Shown: positions 24,979 to 32,911, numbered from the stretch's first letter. The stretch is DNA of 44,927 bases from JACPWY01 sp964603655 (GCA_964603655.1 CAZRVZ010000128.1:1-44927); one strand, 5' to 3'. Notes: generated by a model from the sequence alone, not told the origin. Made by a program: numbers and translations.

Positions 24979-25766
24979 CAAGAGTTGTTTCATTTTCAAG
25001 CGGAAAAGGCGGGGTGGGAAAAACTACATTGGCATCCAACATGGGAAAGGTGTGGGCCCGTTCCGGGCGGCGCACGCTTATCATCGACGGGGATTGGTCA
25101 CTCGGAAAACTGGGCCTCGCGTATGGTTTGAGGCCCCAGTGGACTATTCAGACGGTGCTTGAAGGCGAACGGCCTTTGTCGGACGTTGTGATCCGCGTCG
25201 AAGACGGTCTAGATCTCCTCGCATCTCCTTCGGGCGTGATGGGATTCGAGGAGTTGACTGAATTGCAGCGTAACCAGCTTTTTTTTGAGCTTGATGCGTT
25301 AGGAAACAAAAGTTACGATAGGATTCTCATTGATCACTCATCGGGGATCCACTGGGGTGTTTTGCAATTTGCCGCGGCGGCCCACCAACACGTGATCGTT
25401 ACCACGCCCGAACCGACGAGTTATATGGATGCCTATGCTATAATGAAATTACTATCGAAACGCTTTGCGATTCGCGAGTTCTGGCTGATTGGTGCCTTGT
25501 GTACTCGGATGCGCGACGCTGAACGTATATTGGGCAAATTTTTGGATACAGCACGGGGACAGCTGAACGTAAGAGTCCACATGCTAGGACTGATTCCGTG
25601 GGACTCCCGGTTGATAACATCGACCCAGACACAAAAGATATTCGTGGATTTGTTTCCGGTAGATGCGATTACCGAACGATTTGAGCAGATTCGCGCAACA
25701 TTGGATCGCAGCGAGCCGAGTCGATTTCATGGCATGCAGTATTTTTTCGACACCATTCATTCCTAG
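24975..25766 (+). CDS. flhG: FlhG/FleN, MinD-like ATPase limiting flagellar number
   Basis: A 263-residue ParA/MinD-type ATPase. The deviant Walker A motif is intact (SSGKGGVGKTTLASN, KGGVGKTT at residues 11-18). The next motif is LIIDGDWSLGKLGLAYGL, and the Walker B region is ILIDHSSGIHW. VTTPEPTSYMDAYAIMK is typical of FlhG. The protein begins directly at the first strand (MTRVVSF) and lacks the N-terminal DQAxxLR helix that activates FlhF in characterised systems. It overlaps flhF by ATGA and is followed nine bases later by fliA, a conserved order. Confidence 0.93.
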   Translation: MTRVVSFSSGKGGVGKTTLASNMGKVWARSGRRTLIIDGDWSLGKLGLAYGLRPQWTIQTVLEGERPLSDVVIRVEDGLDLLASPSGVMGFEELTELQRNQLFFELDALGNKSYDRILIDHSSGIHWGVLQFAAAAHQHVIVTTPEPTSYMDAYAIMKLLSKRFAIREFWLIGALCTRMRDAERILGKFLDTARGQLNVRVHMLGLIPWDSRLITSTQTQKIFVDLFPVDAITERFEQIRATLDRSEPSRFHGMQYFFDTIHS

Positions 25767-25774
25767 AGGGAACT

Positions 25775-26548
25775 ATGGCCGCAAGCCCCGCACGAAAATA
25801 CAAAGAGACGGTGAAAAAGGTCGATAAGCGGACCAAGGAAAAATTGATTCTGGAATATTCCCCCCTTATCAAGTTCATCGCTCAAAAAATCGCGGTCCGA
25901 CTCCCATCAAACATTGAATTTGATGATTTGGTTTCGAGCGGGGTTATCGGGCTCATGGATGCTATCGATAAATACGACCCGACGCGCGACAATAAATTCA
26001 AAACCTACGCAGAGTTTCGAATTCGCGGCGCCATTCTGGACGAACTGCGGGCGCAGGATTGGGTTCCCCGCAGCATCCGCGAAAAGGCCAAACAATTGGA
26101 ACGGGCGCACCTGAGGCTGGAGCGCGAGATGGGTCGCATCCCCACCGAAGATGAAATCACCCGCGAATTAAAGATGACCAAAGAAGAGTATTACGATCTG
26201 CTCAATCAGGTGAAGTCGGTGTCTATCTTGAGTCTGGACGAGGCCGGGAGTTTTAACAGCAGCGATCGTAAGAGTATTTTAAGTTTGCTTGAAAGCTGCA
26301 AGATTCCCAGCCCGCTTGCCCATCTGAACATGAAAACGGTTAAGGCGATTGTGACCCGATCGATCGAGAGCTTGCCGGAGAAACAGAGGCTCGTCGTGAG
26401 TCTTTATTATTATGAAGACCTCAATCTCAAGGAGATCGGCGATGTACTCGAGGTGACGGAAAGTCGAGTGTCTCAGTTACACACCCAGGCTATCTTTTGG
26501 CTTCGAAGAAAGTTAAAGTCCCACTTCGAGGAGCTTGAGGTTCGGTAG
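25775..26548 (+). CDS. fliA: flagellar RNA polymerase sigma factor FliA (sigma-28)
   Basis: A 257-residue sigma factor for late flagellar and chemotaxis genes. Region 2: VRLPSNIEFDDLVSSGVIGL, DKYDPTRDNKFKTYAEFRI and RGAILDELRAQDWVPRS are all sigma-28 signatures. Region 3 has REMGRIPTEDEITRELKM. Region 4 ends with LNLKEIGDVLEVTESRVSQL. AGAGGG precedes the ATG. It is the last classic flagellar gene of the operon, so late gene expression is tied to the export apparatus operon. Confidence 0.95.
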   Translation: MAASPARKYKETVKKVDKRTKEKLILEYSPLIKFIAQKIAVRLPSNIEFDDLVSSGVIGLMDAIDKYDPTRDNKFKTYAEFRIRGAILDELRAQDWVPRSIREKAKQLERAHLRLEREMGRIPTEDEITRELKMTKEEYYDLLNQVKSVSILSLDEAGSFNSSDRKSILSLLESCKIPSPLAHLNMKTVKAIVTRSIESLPEKQRLVVSLYYYEDLNLKEIGDVLEVTESRVSQLHTQAIFWLRRKLKSHFEELEVR

Positions 26549-26549
26549 T

Positions 26550-27440
26550 TTGGAAAATCTGAAATCCGATTTTTTGTCCTACATTTCGTCCGAGCGGGCG
26601 CTATCGGAAAATACTCGTTTAGCGTACGGTCGGGATCTGGATGAGCTGATTCTTTTTTGCACCCAAAAAAAGTTGGGTATTCTCAATTTATCCCTGACCC
26701 AGGTTCGCGAATTTATGGCCTCGTTGCGTCGGCGCGGAAATCAGGAGCGTTCGCTGGCGCGAAAAAGTTCGACCCTGAAGCAGTTTTTCCAGTTTCTACT
26801 CAGAGAAAACGTCGTGCACAGCGATCCGACGGAACTCTTGAGTATTCAGGTTCGTACCAAGCGTTTGCCCAAAACCCTCACCGAGCTGGAAATGGAGCGT
26901 CTGGTGGAGAGCGCGGGTGGTGCCGGCGAACAGGATACTCGGGATCGGGCGTTACTCGAGCTTTGGTACGCAACGGGTGCCCGCGTGTCGGAGCTGGCGA
27001 TGCTCCCGGGATCGGCTTTTGATTGGAGGGCCGGGACAATTCAAGTGCGAGGAAAGGGTGGCACCGATCGCCTGATTCCAGTGTCACAAGAGGCTAGGCG
27101 ATGGTGCTTGAAGTATCGCGACGTGCGACTGGAGTGGGTTCGTCGGATGGAACTGAAAGACCCGAAGCCATTTTTTCTCAACCTTCGCGGGCGAGCCTTT
27201 TCGCGTCAGAGTATCGCGTTGTTGCTTCAGCGTTACGCCAAACGGGCGGGCATTTCACGGCGTGTGTGGCCGCATCTCATCCGGCATACCTTTGCAACTC
27301 ACGTACTTGGGGGTGGTGCCGATTTACGGGTTGTTCAGGAACTACTGGGCCACCAATCGGTGACCACTACCGAGATCTATACGCACCTGGATATCGAGAA
27401 TCTGAAGGTGATGCAGATTAAATATCACCCGCGGCGCTAG
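26550..27440 (+). CDS. xerC: tyrosine recombinase XerC/XerD-like
   Basis: A 296-residue site-specific recombinase, probably resolving chromosome dimers at dif. The N-terminal SAM-like domain contains LSENTRLAYGRDLDELILFC. The catalytic residues are all present: Arg145 (TGARVSEL), Lys169 (VRGKGGTDRLIP), His242 and Arg245 (PHLIRHTFATH), His268 (LLGHQSVTTTEIYTH) and Tyr277. TTG 26550 is preferred because TTGAGG lies nine bases upstream; TTG 26535 has its ribosome binding site too close. Only one base separates it from fliA, so it is expressed as part of the flagellar operon. XerC versus XerD cannot be decided here. Confidence 0.88.
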   Translation: MENLKSDFLSYISSERALSENTRLAYGRDLDELILFCTQKKLGILNLSLTQVREFMASLRRRGNQERSLARKSSTLKQFFQFLLRENVVHSDPTELLSIQVRTKRLPKTLTELEMERLVESAGGAGEQDTRDRALLELWYATGARVSELAMLPGSAFDWRAGTIQVRGKGGTDRLIPVSQEARRWCLKYRDVRLEWVRRMELKDPKPFFLNLRGRAFSRQSIALLLQRYAKRAGISRRVWPHLIRHTFATHVLGGGADLRVVQELLGHQSVTTTEIYTHLDIENLKVMQIKYHPRR

Positions 27441-27473
27441 TTTTTTTTATTTCCATCACATAGGGGGCAATCG

Positions 27474-28373
27474 ATGAAAAACATAGCCTGGATTTTATCT
27501 GTGGTTTCTGTAGTAGTAGTGTGCGCGTGCGCCAATCGAGACGAATCCAATTACCAACCTGTCAAAAAGGCGAGGGTTTTGGCCACGGCCGTTCTGGAAG
27601 AGGTCATTGCCTTCGATGTTAAGGCCAATGAAGTGAACGTCACGTCCGAAATCAAAGTGGAATTCTTAAAGATCAATGTGGAGCCAAAACGGGAACTGAC
27701 TGGACGTGTGCGCACCCTCAAGAACTTCTCCTCCGATCGCGCCCAGGGTCCCCAATGTGAAGTGAAAACTTGGACCAAGTCCACTTCAGCCTCGCAGGTC
27801 GAGCCCGTTTCTGCGGGCAAACTGCAATTTTCCCCGGCGAATGAATCGACACTGGTCGAGATTCCAGAGGACGCATCGACTCACCTCTACTCTCGAACGA
27901 TTTTGGGACTGATCCCGGATGGGTTTTACCAGCTGATGGGAGAGGGGACCGATCTCATTCCCGGTTTCGAAGCACTGCTCTCGATGCCCGGCCGAATCGA
28001 GGACGCGCGCGTTAATGGAACCATAATGACGGATAAAATGGCGGCGATTAAGAAGGCAGAGGGCGTGTCGCTCGAGTGGCGAGCGCCGAGCTTCAGCGCT
28101 GAGCGAAACATTCTGGTTGTCAATATTGTCGGGGAGACCGAGACCGAAAAGGTGCAGTTGGAATGTGTCGCGCTCGAAACCGACTTCATTGGGGCCGAAG
28201 CGACGGCGAAATGGACGCTCCCCAAGGTTTATGTTCAGCAGCTTCCCACCACCCCCGCCGCTAAGTTTTATTTCGCGCGTGCCCATCTCGAACTTCCCAA
28301 AAAACTCGAAAACCTCGAGGCCAATCTCCAGGGGATCCGCACCCAGGCAATTCGACTGCTGATTGGTGAGTAG
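27474..28373 (+). CDS. lipoprotein of unknown function
   Basis: A 299-residue protein with a signal peptide ending in VVVCAC, a weak lipobox with Cys20 as the likely lipidation site. The rest is soluble and beta-rich, with a repeated pattern of charged strands and a hydrophobic GLIPDGFYQLMGEG segment around residue 150. I recognise no family. AGGGGGC precedes the ATG, and it follows xerC by 33 bases, so it may share the flagellar operon transcript. Confidence 0.62.
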   Translation: MKNIAWILSVVSVVVVCACANRDESNYQPVKKARVLATAVLEEVIAFDVKANEVNVTSEIKVEFLKINVEPKRELTGRVRTLKNFSSDRAQGPQCEVKTWTKSTSASQVEPVSAGKLQFSPANESTLVEIPEDASTHLYSRTILGLIPDGFYQLMGEGTDLIPGFEALLSMPGRIEDARVNGTIMTDKMAAIKKAEGVSLEWRAPSFSAERNILVVNIVGETETEKVQLECVALETDFIGAEATAKWTLPKVYVQQLPTTPAAKFYFARAHLELPKKLENLEANLQGIRTQAIRLLIGE

Positions 28374-28457
28374 CGGTCAATCAGCGCGTACGGACCAGGG
28401 CAAACCTCAGATCGCCATTGTGTAAAGGATTCGTTCCGAATAAAGTCGTTTTCGACT

Positions 28458-28784
28458 ATGAAACAGTATTCGTGCAAGTATTTGAATGGCGTTGTTGAGC
28501 TGTCTGGCGAGCGCTTTAAGCACTTTGCTGAAAGTCACCCGGATTTTTTGCCGGACCATGAAAATAAAATTGCAGATGTCCTAGGTGACCCCGATCAGAT
28601 TCGTCGGAGCACCCGGTTTCCCAGTGCCCGGCTATTCACCCGCTGGTTTACCGGGCTTAAGGGCGGAAAATTTGTTGTCATAGTTGTGGTAGCCGATAGC
28701 CATCCTACCGACCGGCACTGGATCATTACTGGATATATTGCTCGTAAAGTTAAAGAAGGGGAGATCGAATGGAAGCGAAGCTAA
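28458..28784 (+). CDS. PBECR-like putative nuclease/toxin of a DUF2283 pair
   Basis: A 108-residue basic protein. The core reads FKHFAESHPDFLP, then IADVLGDPDQIRRS, a strand LFTRWFTGLKGGKFVVIVVV and WIITGYIARKVKEGEIEW. This layout resembles small RelE/barnase-EndoU-like (PBECR) nuclease-fold proteins often encoded next to DUF2283 proteins. The conserved His and Arg could be catalytic, but activity is not shown. The next gene starts 16 bases before this one ends, a toxin-antitoxin-like arrangement. No clear ribosome binding site precedes the ATG. Confidence 0.6.
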   Translation: MKQYSCKYLNGVVELSGERFKHFAESHPDFLPDHENKIADVLGDPDQIRRSTRFPSARLFTRWFTGLKGGKFVVIVVVADSHPTDRHWIITGYIARKVKEGEIEWKRS

Positions 28785-29002
28785 AATTTTCTTACGATCG
28801 AGAGGCTGATATTCTTCGTATTGATAAGATACAGCCCTACAAGGAACAAGAGACCGAAGAGCTGGGGGATGATGTCATTGCCCGCATGAATCCAAAAACC
28901 GGTGATATTGAAAACCTGGAGGTCCTCTTTTTTTCTACCAGGCTTTTGCGCGGCAACTTGTTTGAACTGCCGATCCTGGCGAATTTTAAACTTGCGGTCT
29001 GA
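28769..29002 (+). CDS. DUF2283 domain protein, putative antitoxin partner
   Basis: A 77-residue protein opening with LKFSYDREADILRIDKI, the DUF2283 signature, followed by DDVIARMNPKTGDIENLEVL. DUF2283 proteins are small beta-rich partners often found beside putative toxins. GGGGAG lies just before the ATG, inside the upstream gene, with a 16-base overlap between the two frames. An antitoxin or immunity role is inferred from this context only. Confidence 0.72.
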   Translation: MEAKLKFSYDREADILRIDKIQPYKEQETEELGDDVIARMNPKTGDIENLEVLFFSTRLLRGNLFELPILANFKLAV

Positions 29003-29048
29003 AGCGCGACTAAACTTTGCTGCTACGCCACTGTCCGGGCGATAGTTC

Positions 29049-29804
29049 TCAATTTGGTTTACAGGGGAGTTCGGTGCATTCTCGCGTAGCCATAAGTTTC
29101 ATTTCGATTCTTAAATTACTTAGAAAATCAATGCGACGATCAATCGAAATTTCTTTTGCCTCAGAAAGATTCGAAAAGACCTCATTAAATTCCGATTCTT
29201 TCATTATCGATTTGAGTAACCGGTGTGTCCCATCAAAAGATGAATCTTGGAGTATGGTTTTTTCACCACAGGTCGTTCGCACGAGTTCAAGGAGATGACC
29301 GAACTGATCAATACTGACTTCGTAGGAACTCCCGGCACCATTCTTCTTCCAAACATTAATACGTTTCAGTGTATTCACCGTTGGAATCGGACCAAAAAGC
29401 AGGGGGACATCATTCAATTTAGTGATTTTCCCCGCCTCTATTAGAGTCCTTACCTCGGCTAAACCTTGCTCTGTCCAGGGTTCTAAAACAACGCGCCCTT
29501 GAAAATATCGACCTTCCATATATTCGCAATCTGAAAAACCTTGCCAGTAAAGGTGCTCAGTGTTTGCGAACAGGGCTCGCACTTTGGTTTTGAATTCTTG
29601 ATGGTATTCTTCACACTTGTTCGTGCCTTCGCTGTATTGAAGAGGAAGCCTCAAAGATGCAAAATAAGTTTCCTTTGGAACGCCAGAACCCGGCAGGCTA
29701 AGGCAGTCATAAGTACCCCCCGCAGAAAAAGAGGTGGCAAAAAGGTTTCCGCCCCAACAAGCGTAGAAAAGAAAACTTCGAAATATTGTGGAAGTTTTAA
29801 TCAT
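29049..29804 (-). CDS. exported protein of unknown function
   Basis: A 251-residue protein with a signal-like N-terminus (STIFRSFLFYACWGGNLFAT) and six cysteines in the mature part, among them YDCLSLPG, NKCEEYHQEF, SDCEYMEG and RECTELPCKPN, so disulfides are likely. No family is recognised. It lies 38 bases downstream of the FliG-like gene on the same strand, so the two may be co-transcribed. Base composition is more AT-rich than its neighbours, which could mean recent acquisition. Confidence 0.58.
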   Translation of the reverse strand: MIKTSTIFRSFLFYACWGGNLFATSFSAGGTYDCLSLPGSGVPKETYFASLRLPLQYSEGTNKCEEYHQEFKTKVRALFANTEHLYWQGFSDCEYMEGRYFQGRVVLEPWTEQGLAEVRTLIEAGKITKLNDVPLLFGPIPTVNTLKRINVWKKNGAGSSYEVSIDQFGHLLELVRTTCGEKTILQDSSFDGTHRLLKSIMKESEFNEVFSNLSEAKEISIDRRIDFLSNLRIEMKLMATRECTELPCKPN

Positions 29805-29842
29805 GCTCTGACTCCATAACCATAATCAAATCATCAGGATAA

Positions 29843-30691
29843 TCAAGTTACCGCATCGTGAAATCGACGGAGCAGCGTCCGGACGGCCGGTCCGGTGAGC
29901 GCCTTTGGCAACTCGCCCTGAACCTTGAGGCGAGCCATGACTCGCATCCGGCGAGGCGGAGAGAGCGCGCCCAGCAGCGACTCCACGACGAGGCGCGGAC
30001 ACCCCGCCATGGCGGTGGTCAGCTCCCTATCGGTAAGTTTCGTGAGCGCCGATTGGAGTTGCGCCCGTGGCAGTGCGGGTACCTCATCGAGGCGAATCCG
30101 GTATCTGTCGGTTAGGGCCTTAAGATCGGGGCGCGTTCGCTCGAGTGCGTTCAAAAGGATTTCCTTGGCGGTGGAGCGGGAAAGGGTGTCGTCCCAGAAT
30201 TTTTCATCGGAATCCGAAGGGGTTTCGGTCGTTTCCGTTTCACTGGCCGATGCGATCTTTCGTCGTAGATCATCGGCCACACGAACGAATTCATCACTGG
30301 AGAGTTTGGGAACCTTCTCGGACATTGATTCGATGTGAACTCGTTCCTTGGGCGAAAAACCCGAGAGAATTCGAGCCCGCTGATCGCGTGGCACAAATCG
30401 CAACGCGACGGCTGAGTGGAGTGCGATATCCCCGGTCATTGCAGTCAGAATTTCGCTGTCCGAACGGTTTTTCAAAAAGTCGAAAAACTTGTCGGGATCG
30501 AGCCGGTTTAGGGACGTCGAGTGAGCCTTGCGGACGGCTCGAAGAAAAAGCGGTAGTGGTGGCGGTGGCCGTTGCAGTGATGCTGCGTTGTGGGTCCTTA
30601 ATCGGTTGCGACGGTAAGCGATTAAAACCAGAGAAATGACCACCGTGATTCCGCTCGTTATAACGCATAAAGTCAAAGCGAGAATAGTCAC
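29843..30691 (-). CDS. membrane-anchored FliG-like protein
   Basis: A 282-residue protein with one N-terminal membrane helix (LTLCVITSGITVVISLVLI, about 7-25), a Pro-rich linker and two helical regions. Residues 78-146 (AVALRFVPRDQRARILSGF, then SSDEFVRVADDLRRKI) follow the pattern of the FliG middle domain. Residues 172-280 (AKEILLNALERTRPDLKALT, RAQLQSALTKLTDRELTTAM and LGALSPPRRMRVMARL) follow the FliG C-terminal domain. The FliF-binding N domain is replaced by the membrane anchor, and the charged torque-helix residues of FliG look mostly absent. A role at the basal body or in another membrane ring is inference. GTG start without a clear ribosome binding site. Confidence 0.6.
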   Translation of the reverse strand: MTILALTLCVITSGITVVISLVLIAYRRNRLRTHNAASLQRPPPPLPLFLRAVRKAHSTSLNRLDPDKFFDFLKNRSDSEILTAMTGDIALHSAVALRFVPRDQRARILSGFSPKERVHIESMSEKVPKLSSDEFVRVADDLRRKIASASETETTETPSDSDEKFWDDTLSRSTAKEILLNALERTRPDLKALTDRYRIRLDEVPALPRAQLQSALTKLTDRELTTAMAGCPRLVVESLLGALSPPRRMRVMARLKVQGELPKALTGPAVRTLLRRFHDAVT

Positions 30692-30818
30692 ACCCTATAT
30701 TAACCGAACCCCTTTAAAATATTTATAATTTTCTGTCGCCGAAACTGTCGGGACTTGAGTATAATTATAAATTGTTTTGAAACCACAACACTGAAATTAC
30801 CAACAAGGAGACATTCAA

Positions 30819-31097
30819 ATGGATCGTAGCAAAATGTTCGTAACCGCGGCACTGGCGGGGATCATGGCTGTAACCCCCTCGATCGCGAAGGACAAAAAGG
30901 CAGCCGGAAAGTCAGCCAAACAGAAGGCTGCCACAACCACCGCGGAGAAGGCCGGTGCGACGCAAGCCCATTGCGGCGGAGCGGACCACTGCGGTGGCAA
31001 GGCCGACGCGAAGGGTGAGCACAAATGCGGGGCTGACAGTTGCCACGGCGCAAAGCCCGAAGGCGGCAAGGCTGAGGAAGCTCCACCGAAGCAGTAA
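30819..31097 (+). CDS. bufferin-like Cys-rich precursor peptide
   Basis: A 92-residue peptide with a signal sequence (MFVTAALAGIMAVTPSIA), a Lys/Ala-rich spacer and a Gly/His-rich core with four cysteines (52, 58, 70 and 75) in HCGGADHCGG, HKCGAD and SCHG. Precursors of this type (BufA or HvfA-like) are exported after a DUF692 enzyme oxidises core cysteines, and they bind copper. The enzyme gene lies 67 bases downstream, after a strong terminator. GGAGA precedes the ATG. No full DUF2282 domain is visible, so it is closer to the short Cys-Gly-motif precursors. Function by context and motif. Confidence 0.72.
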   Translation: MDRSKMFVTAALAGIMAVTPSIAKDKKAAGKSAKQKAATTTAEKAGATQAHCGGADHCGGKADAKGEHKCGADSCHGAKPEGGKAEEAPPKQ

Positions 31098-31109
31098 TTG
31101 TTTTACCGG

Positions 31110-31150
31110 ACGGGCTCCCCAGGAAATTCCTGTGGGAGCCCGTTTTTTTT
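31110..31150 (+). terminator. intrinsic terminator between precursor and DUF692 gene
   Basis: ACGGGCTCCC (31110-31119) and GGGAGCCCGT (31134-31143) form a perfect 10-bp GC-rich stem followed by a run of eight T (31143-31150). It is placed to keep precursor transcripts much more abundant than the downstream enzyme transcripts. Confidence 0.88.
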
Positions 31151-31163
31151 AGAGTTGTAATTT

Positions 31164-32132
31164 GTGTTTGGCATTGGACTCCGAACCCCGCACATTCCTG
31201 GGCTACTAGCGAAACCCATCCCCGCGATCGATTTTCTAGAAGCCATTAGCGAAAACTTCATGGGATTAGACCGCGCCTTCGGTGGTCGGCCTTTCGAAAA
31301 CATTTTGCGAATTCGAGGCCATTATCCCATCGCCCTGCACGGAGTTTCCCTTTCTGTCGGTTCGGTGGATCCGCTGAATCTGCGGTATCTCAAACGCCTC
31401 AAGCGCCTCATCGCTGCCGTCGAGCCACTCTGGGTTTCGGATCACCTTTGCTGGACGGGGACCGGGGGTGAAAACCTTCACGACCTATTGCCACTGCCCT
31501 ATACGAGTGAGGCCATTCGTCATGTTTCGGATCGGATTTTACGAGTGCAGGAGTTCCTGGGGCGGCGCCTCGTTATTGAGAACGTCTCAAGCTACATCGG
31601 CTTTGAACATTCCGAGATGACCGAATGGGAGTTTCTGGTGGCTGTGGTCGAACGCGCCGATTGCGAAATTCTTCTCGATATCAATAATATTTTCGTGTCC
31701 GGAATTAACCATAACTTTGATCCGATGCGCTACTTGCGGGCCATCCCGAAAAAGCGCATCAGGCAGTTTCATCTCGCCGGACATGTCGACAAGGGTGAGT
31801 ACCGAATCGATACCCACGATCAGGATGTGTGCGACTCCGTGTGGGACTTGTACTTGGCAGCTGTGAAGAGGTGGGGAAACATTCCGGTGATACTGGAGCG
31901 CGACGCTAACATTCCCCCGCTGAATGAATTATTAATGGAGCTAAACCATGCGCGAGCCATTGCAAAAAGCGTCGGACGTACCCAATCTAAAGGGCCGCAA
32001 TCTCAACGGTCCAAGCCTCAAATTTCTCCAAGATTGGATGCGGTGGATCATCGTCGATCCGCGTGGCGTTCGAGGGGCCTTGTCCGACCCCAGGGCCCGG
32101 ATGATCTCTCCAAAAAATCGGCGGTATCCTAG
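31164..32132 (+). CDS. DUF692 (MNIO) multinuclear iron oxidative enzyme, BufB-like
   Basis: This family uses a di- or tri-iron centre to modify cysteines of RiPP-like precursors. The TIM-barrel core is complete: FGIGLRTPHIPGLLA, DFLEAISENFM, YPIALHGVSLSVGS, VSDHLCW, LVIENVSSYI, LLDINNIFVSGINHNFDP, RQFHLAGHVDKGEYRIDTHD and VILERDANIPPL. Candidate ligands are His59, His94, Glu139, His183, His203, Asp216 and Glu245. GTG 31164 gives the usual N-terminus. The conserved domain ends near residue 268, but the frame runs on 53 residues into the next gene, a 185-base overlap. That tail looks like out-of-frame reading of the DUF2063 gene rather than conserved sequence. Confidence 0.87.
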   Translation: MFGIGLRTPHIPGLLAKPIPAIDFLEAISENFMGLDRAFGGRPFENILRIRGHYPIALHGVSLSVGSVDPLNLRYLKRLKRLIAAVEPLWVSDHLCWTGTGGENLHDLLPLPYTSEAIRHVSDRILRVQEFLGRRLVIENVSSYIGFEHSEMTEWEFLVAVVERADCEILLDINNIFVSGINHNFDPMRYLRAIPKKRIRQFHLAGHVDKGEYRIDTHDQDVCDSVWDLYLAAVKRWGNIPVILERDANIPPLNELLMELNHARAIAKSVGRTQSKGPQSQRSKPQISPRLDAVDHRRSAWRSRGLVRPQGPDDLSKKSAVS

Positions 32133-32808
32133 CAGGTACAGCGAGCCGTCCCCGAGCTGTAAACGTTGGGTGTTGGCCACGTCACAGGTCGCCGTCGCGA
32201 CCCGCCTCGACGTGTATGCCGAAGGGTACTTTATTCGACTTCGAGATGCGTTGGAGAATGTGTATCCATTGACCCGAAAAGTTTTGGGCGATGGATTCTC
32301 GGAGCGGGTAATCGACTATCTTAAGAAACGGCCATCAACCTACTGGTCGGTGTCCGACCTTGGAAATGCATTTGCTCGGTCGGTAAGGCCCGCCGATCCG
32401 ACTTACCTATCGGACCTTGCTCGGTTCGAGTGGATTTCACATCTGTGTTTTTACGTTCCGACAGTAACCACCCCTCGTTCAGTTGTCGCTCAGCCCGAGA
32501 GCCTTGTCCGGCTCCATGCCGGCATTAGGTTGTTTGAGAGTCATTGGAACATCCCGGCTTTCGCCGAGCGTTCCGAATTTGTCCTGCAAAAAAAGCACCT
32601 GAGGCGCTGGGTCCTTTACCGACGCGGCGGAACGATTCAGGTTCAGCCGGTTCCCGAATTTTTCCACCCGGTGAGGACGCGTCGCTGGCACACACTTTCG
32701 AATTTTTGCCGACTAACCTTTAGGGGCGGCACCGCAAAACCCGTTGAGATTTCGCAATTCTTCAAGCTCTGGACGTCCCTGGGCCTCCTCCAATTGCGCT
32801 GTAAGTAG
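31948..32808 (+). CDS. DUF2063 protein, BufC-like partner of the DUF692 enzyme
   Basis: A 286-residue protein. LKFLQDWMRWIIV (about residue 25) matches the first DUF2063 helix, and RLDVYAEGYFIRLRDALENV with YPLTRKVLGDGF is the family core. YLKKRPSTYWSVSDLGNAFA, YLSDLARFEW and a C-terminal helical domain follow. In characterised systems DUF2063 proteins bind the precursor and present it to the DUF692 enzyme. The ATG at 31948 has GGAG seven bases upstream and lies inside the DUF692 gene. The conserved first helix shows that this overlapping start is real. Confidence 0.82.
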   Translation: MREPLQKASDVPNLKGRNLNGPSLKFLQDWMRWIIVDPRGVRGALSDPRARMISPKNRRYPSRYSEPSPSCKRWVLATSQVAVATRLDVYAEGYFIRLRDALENVYPLTRKVLGDGFSERVIDYLKKRPSTYWSVSDLGNAFARSVRPADPTYLSDLARFEWISHLCFYVPTVTTPRSVVAQPESLVRLHAGIRLFESHWNIPAFAERSEFVLQKKHLRRWVLYRRGGTIQVQPVPEFFHPVRTRRWHTLSNFCRLTFRGGTAKPVEISQFFKLWTSLGLLQLRCK

Positions 32809-32911
32809 TTTAAAATAAGAGACTAATGGGGTTGCCAAAAATCGTCTCTCGATTCCTCTGCGTTCTTTTTGGTACCATCCCCGCATCGAAAGTGATTTTC
32901 CGGGGTGGGTC

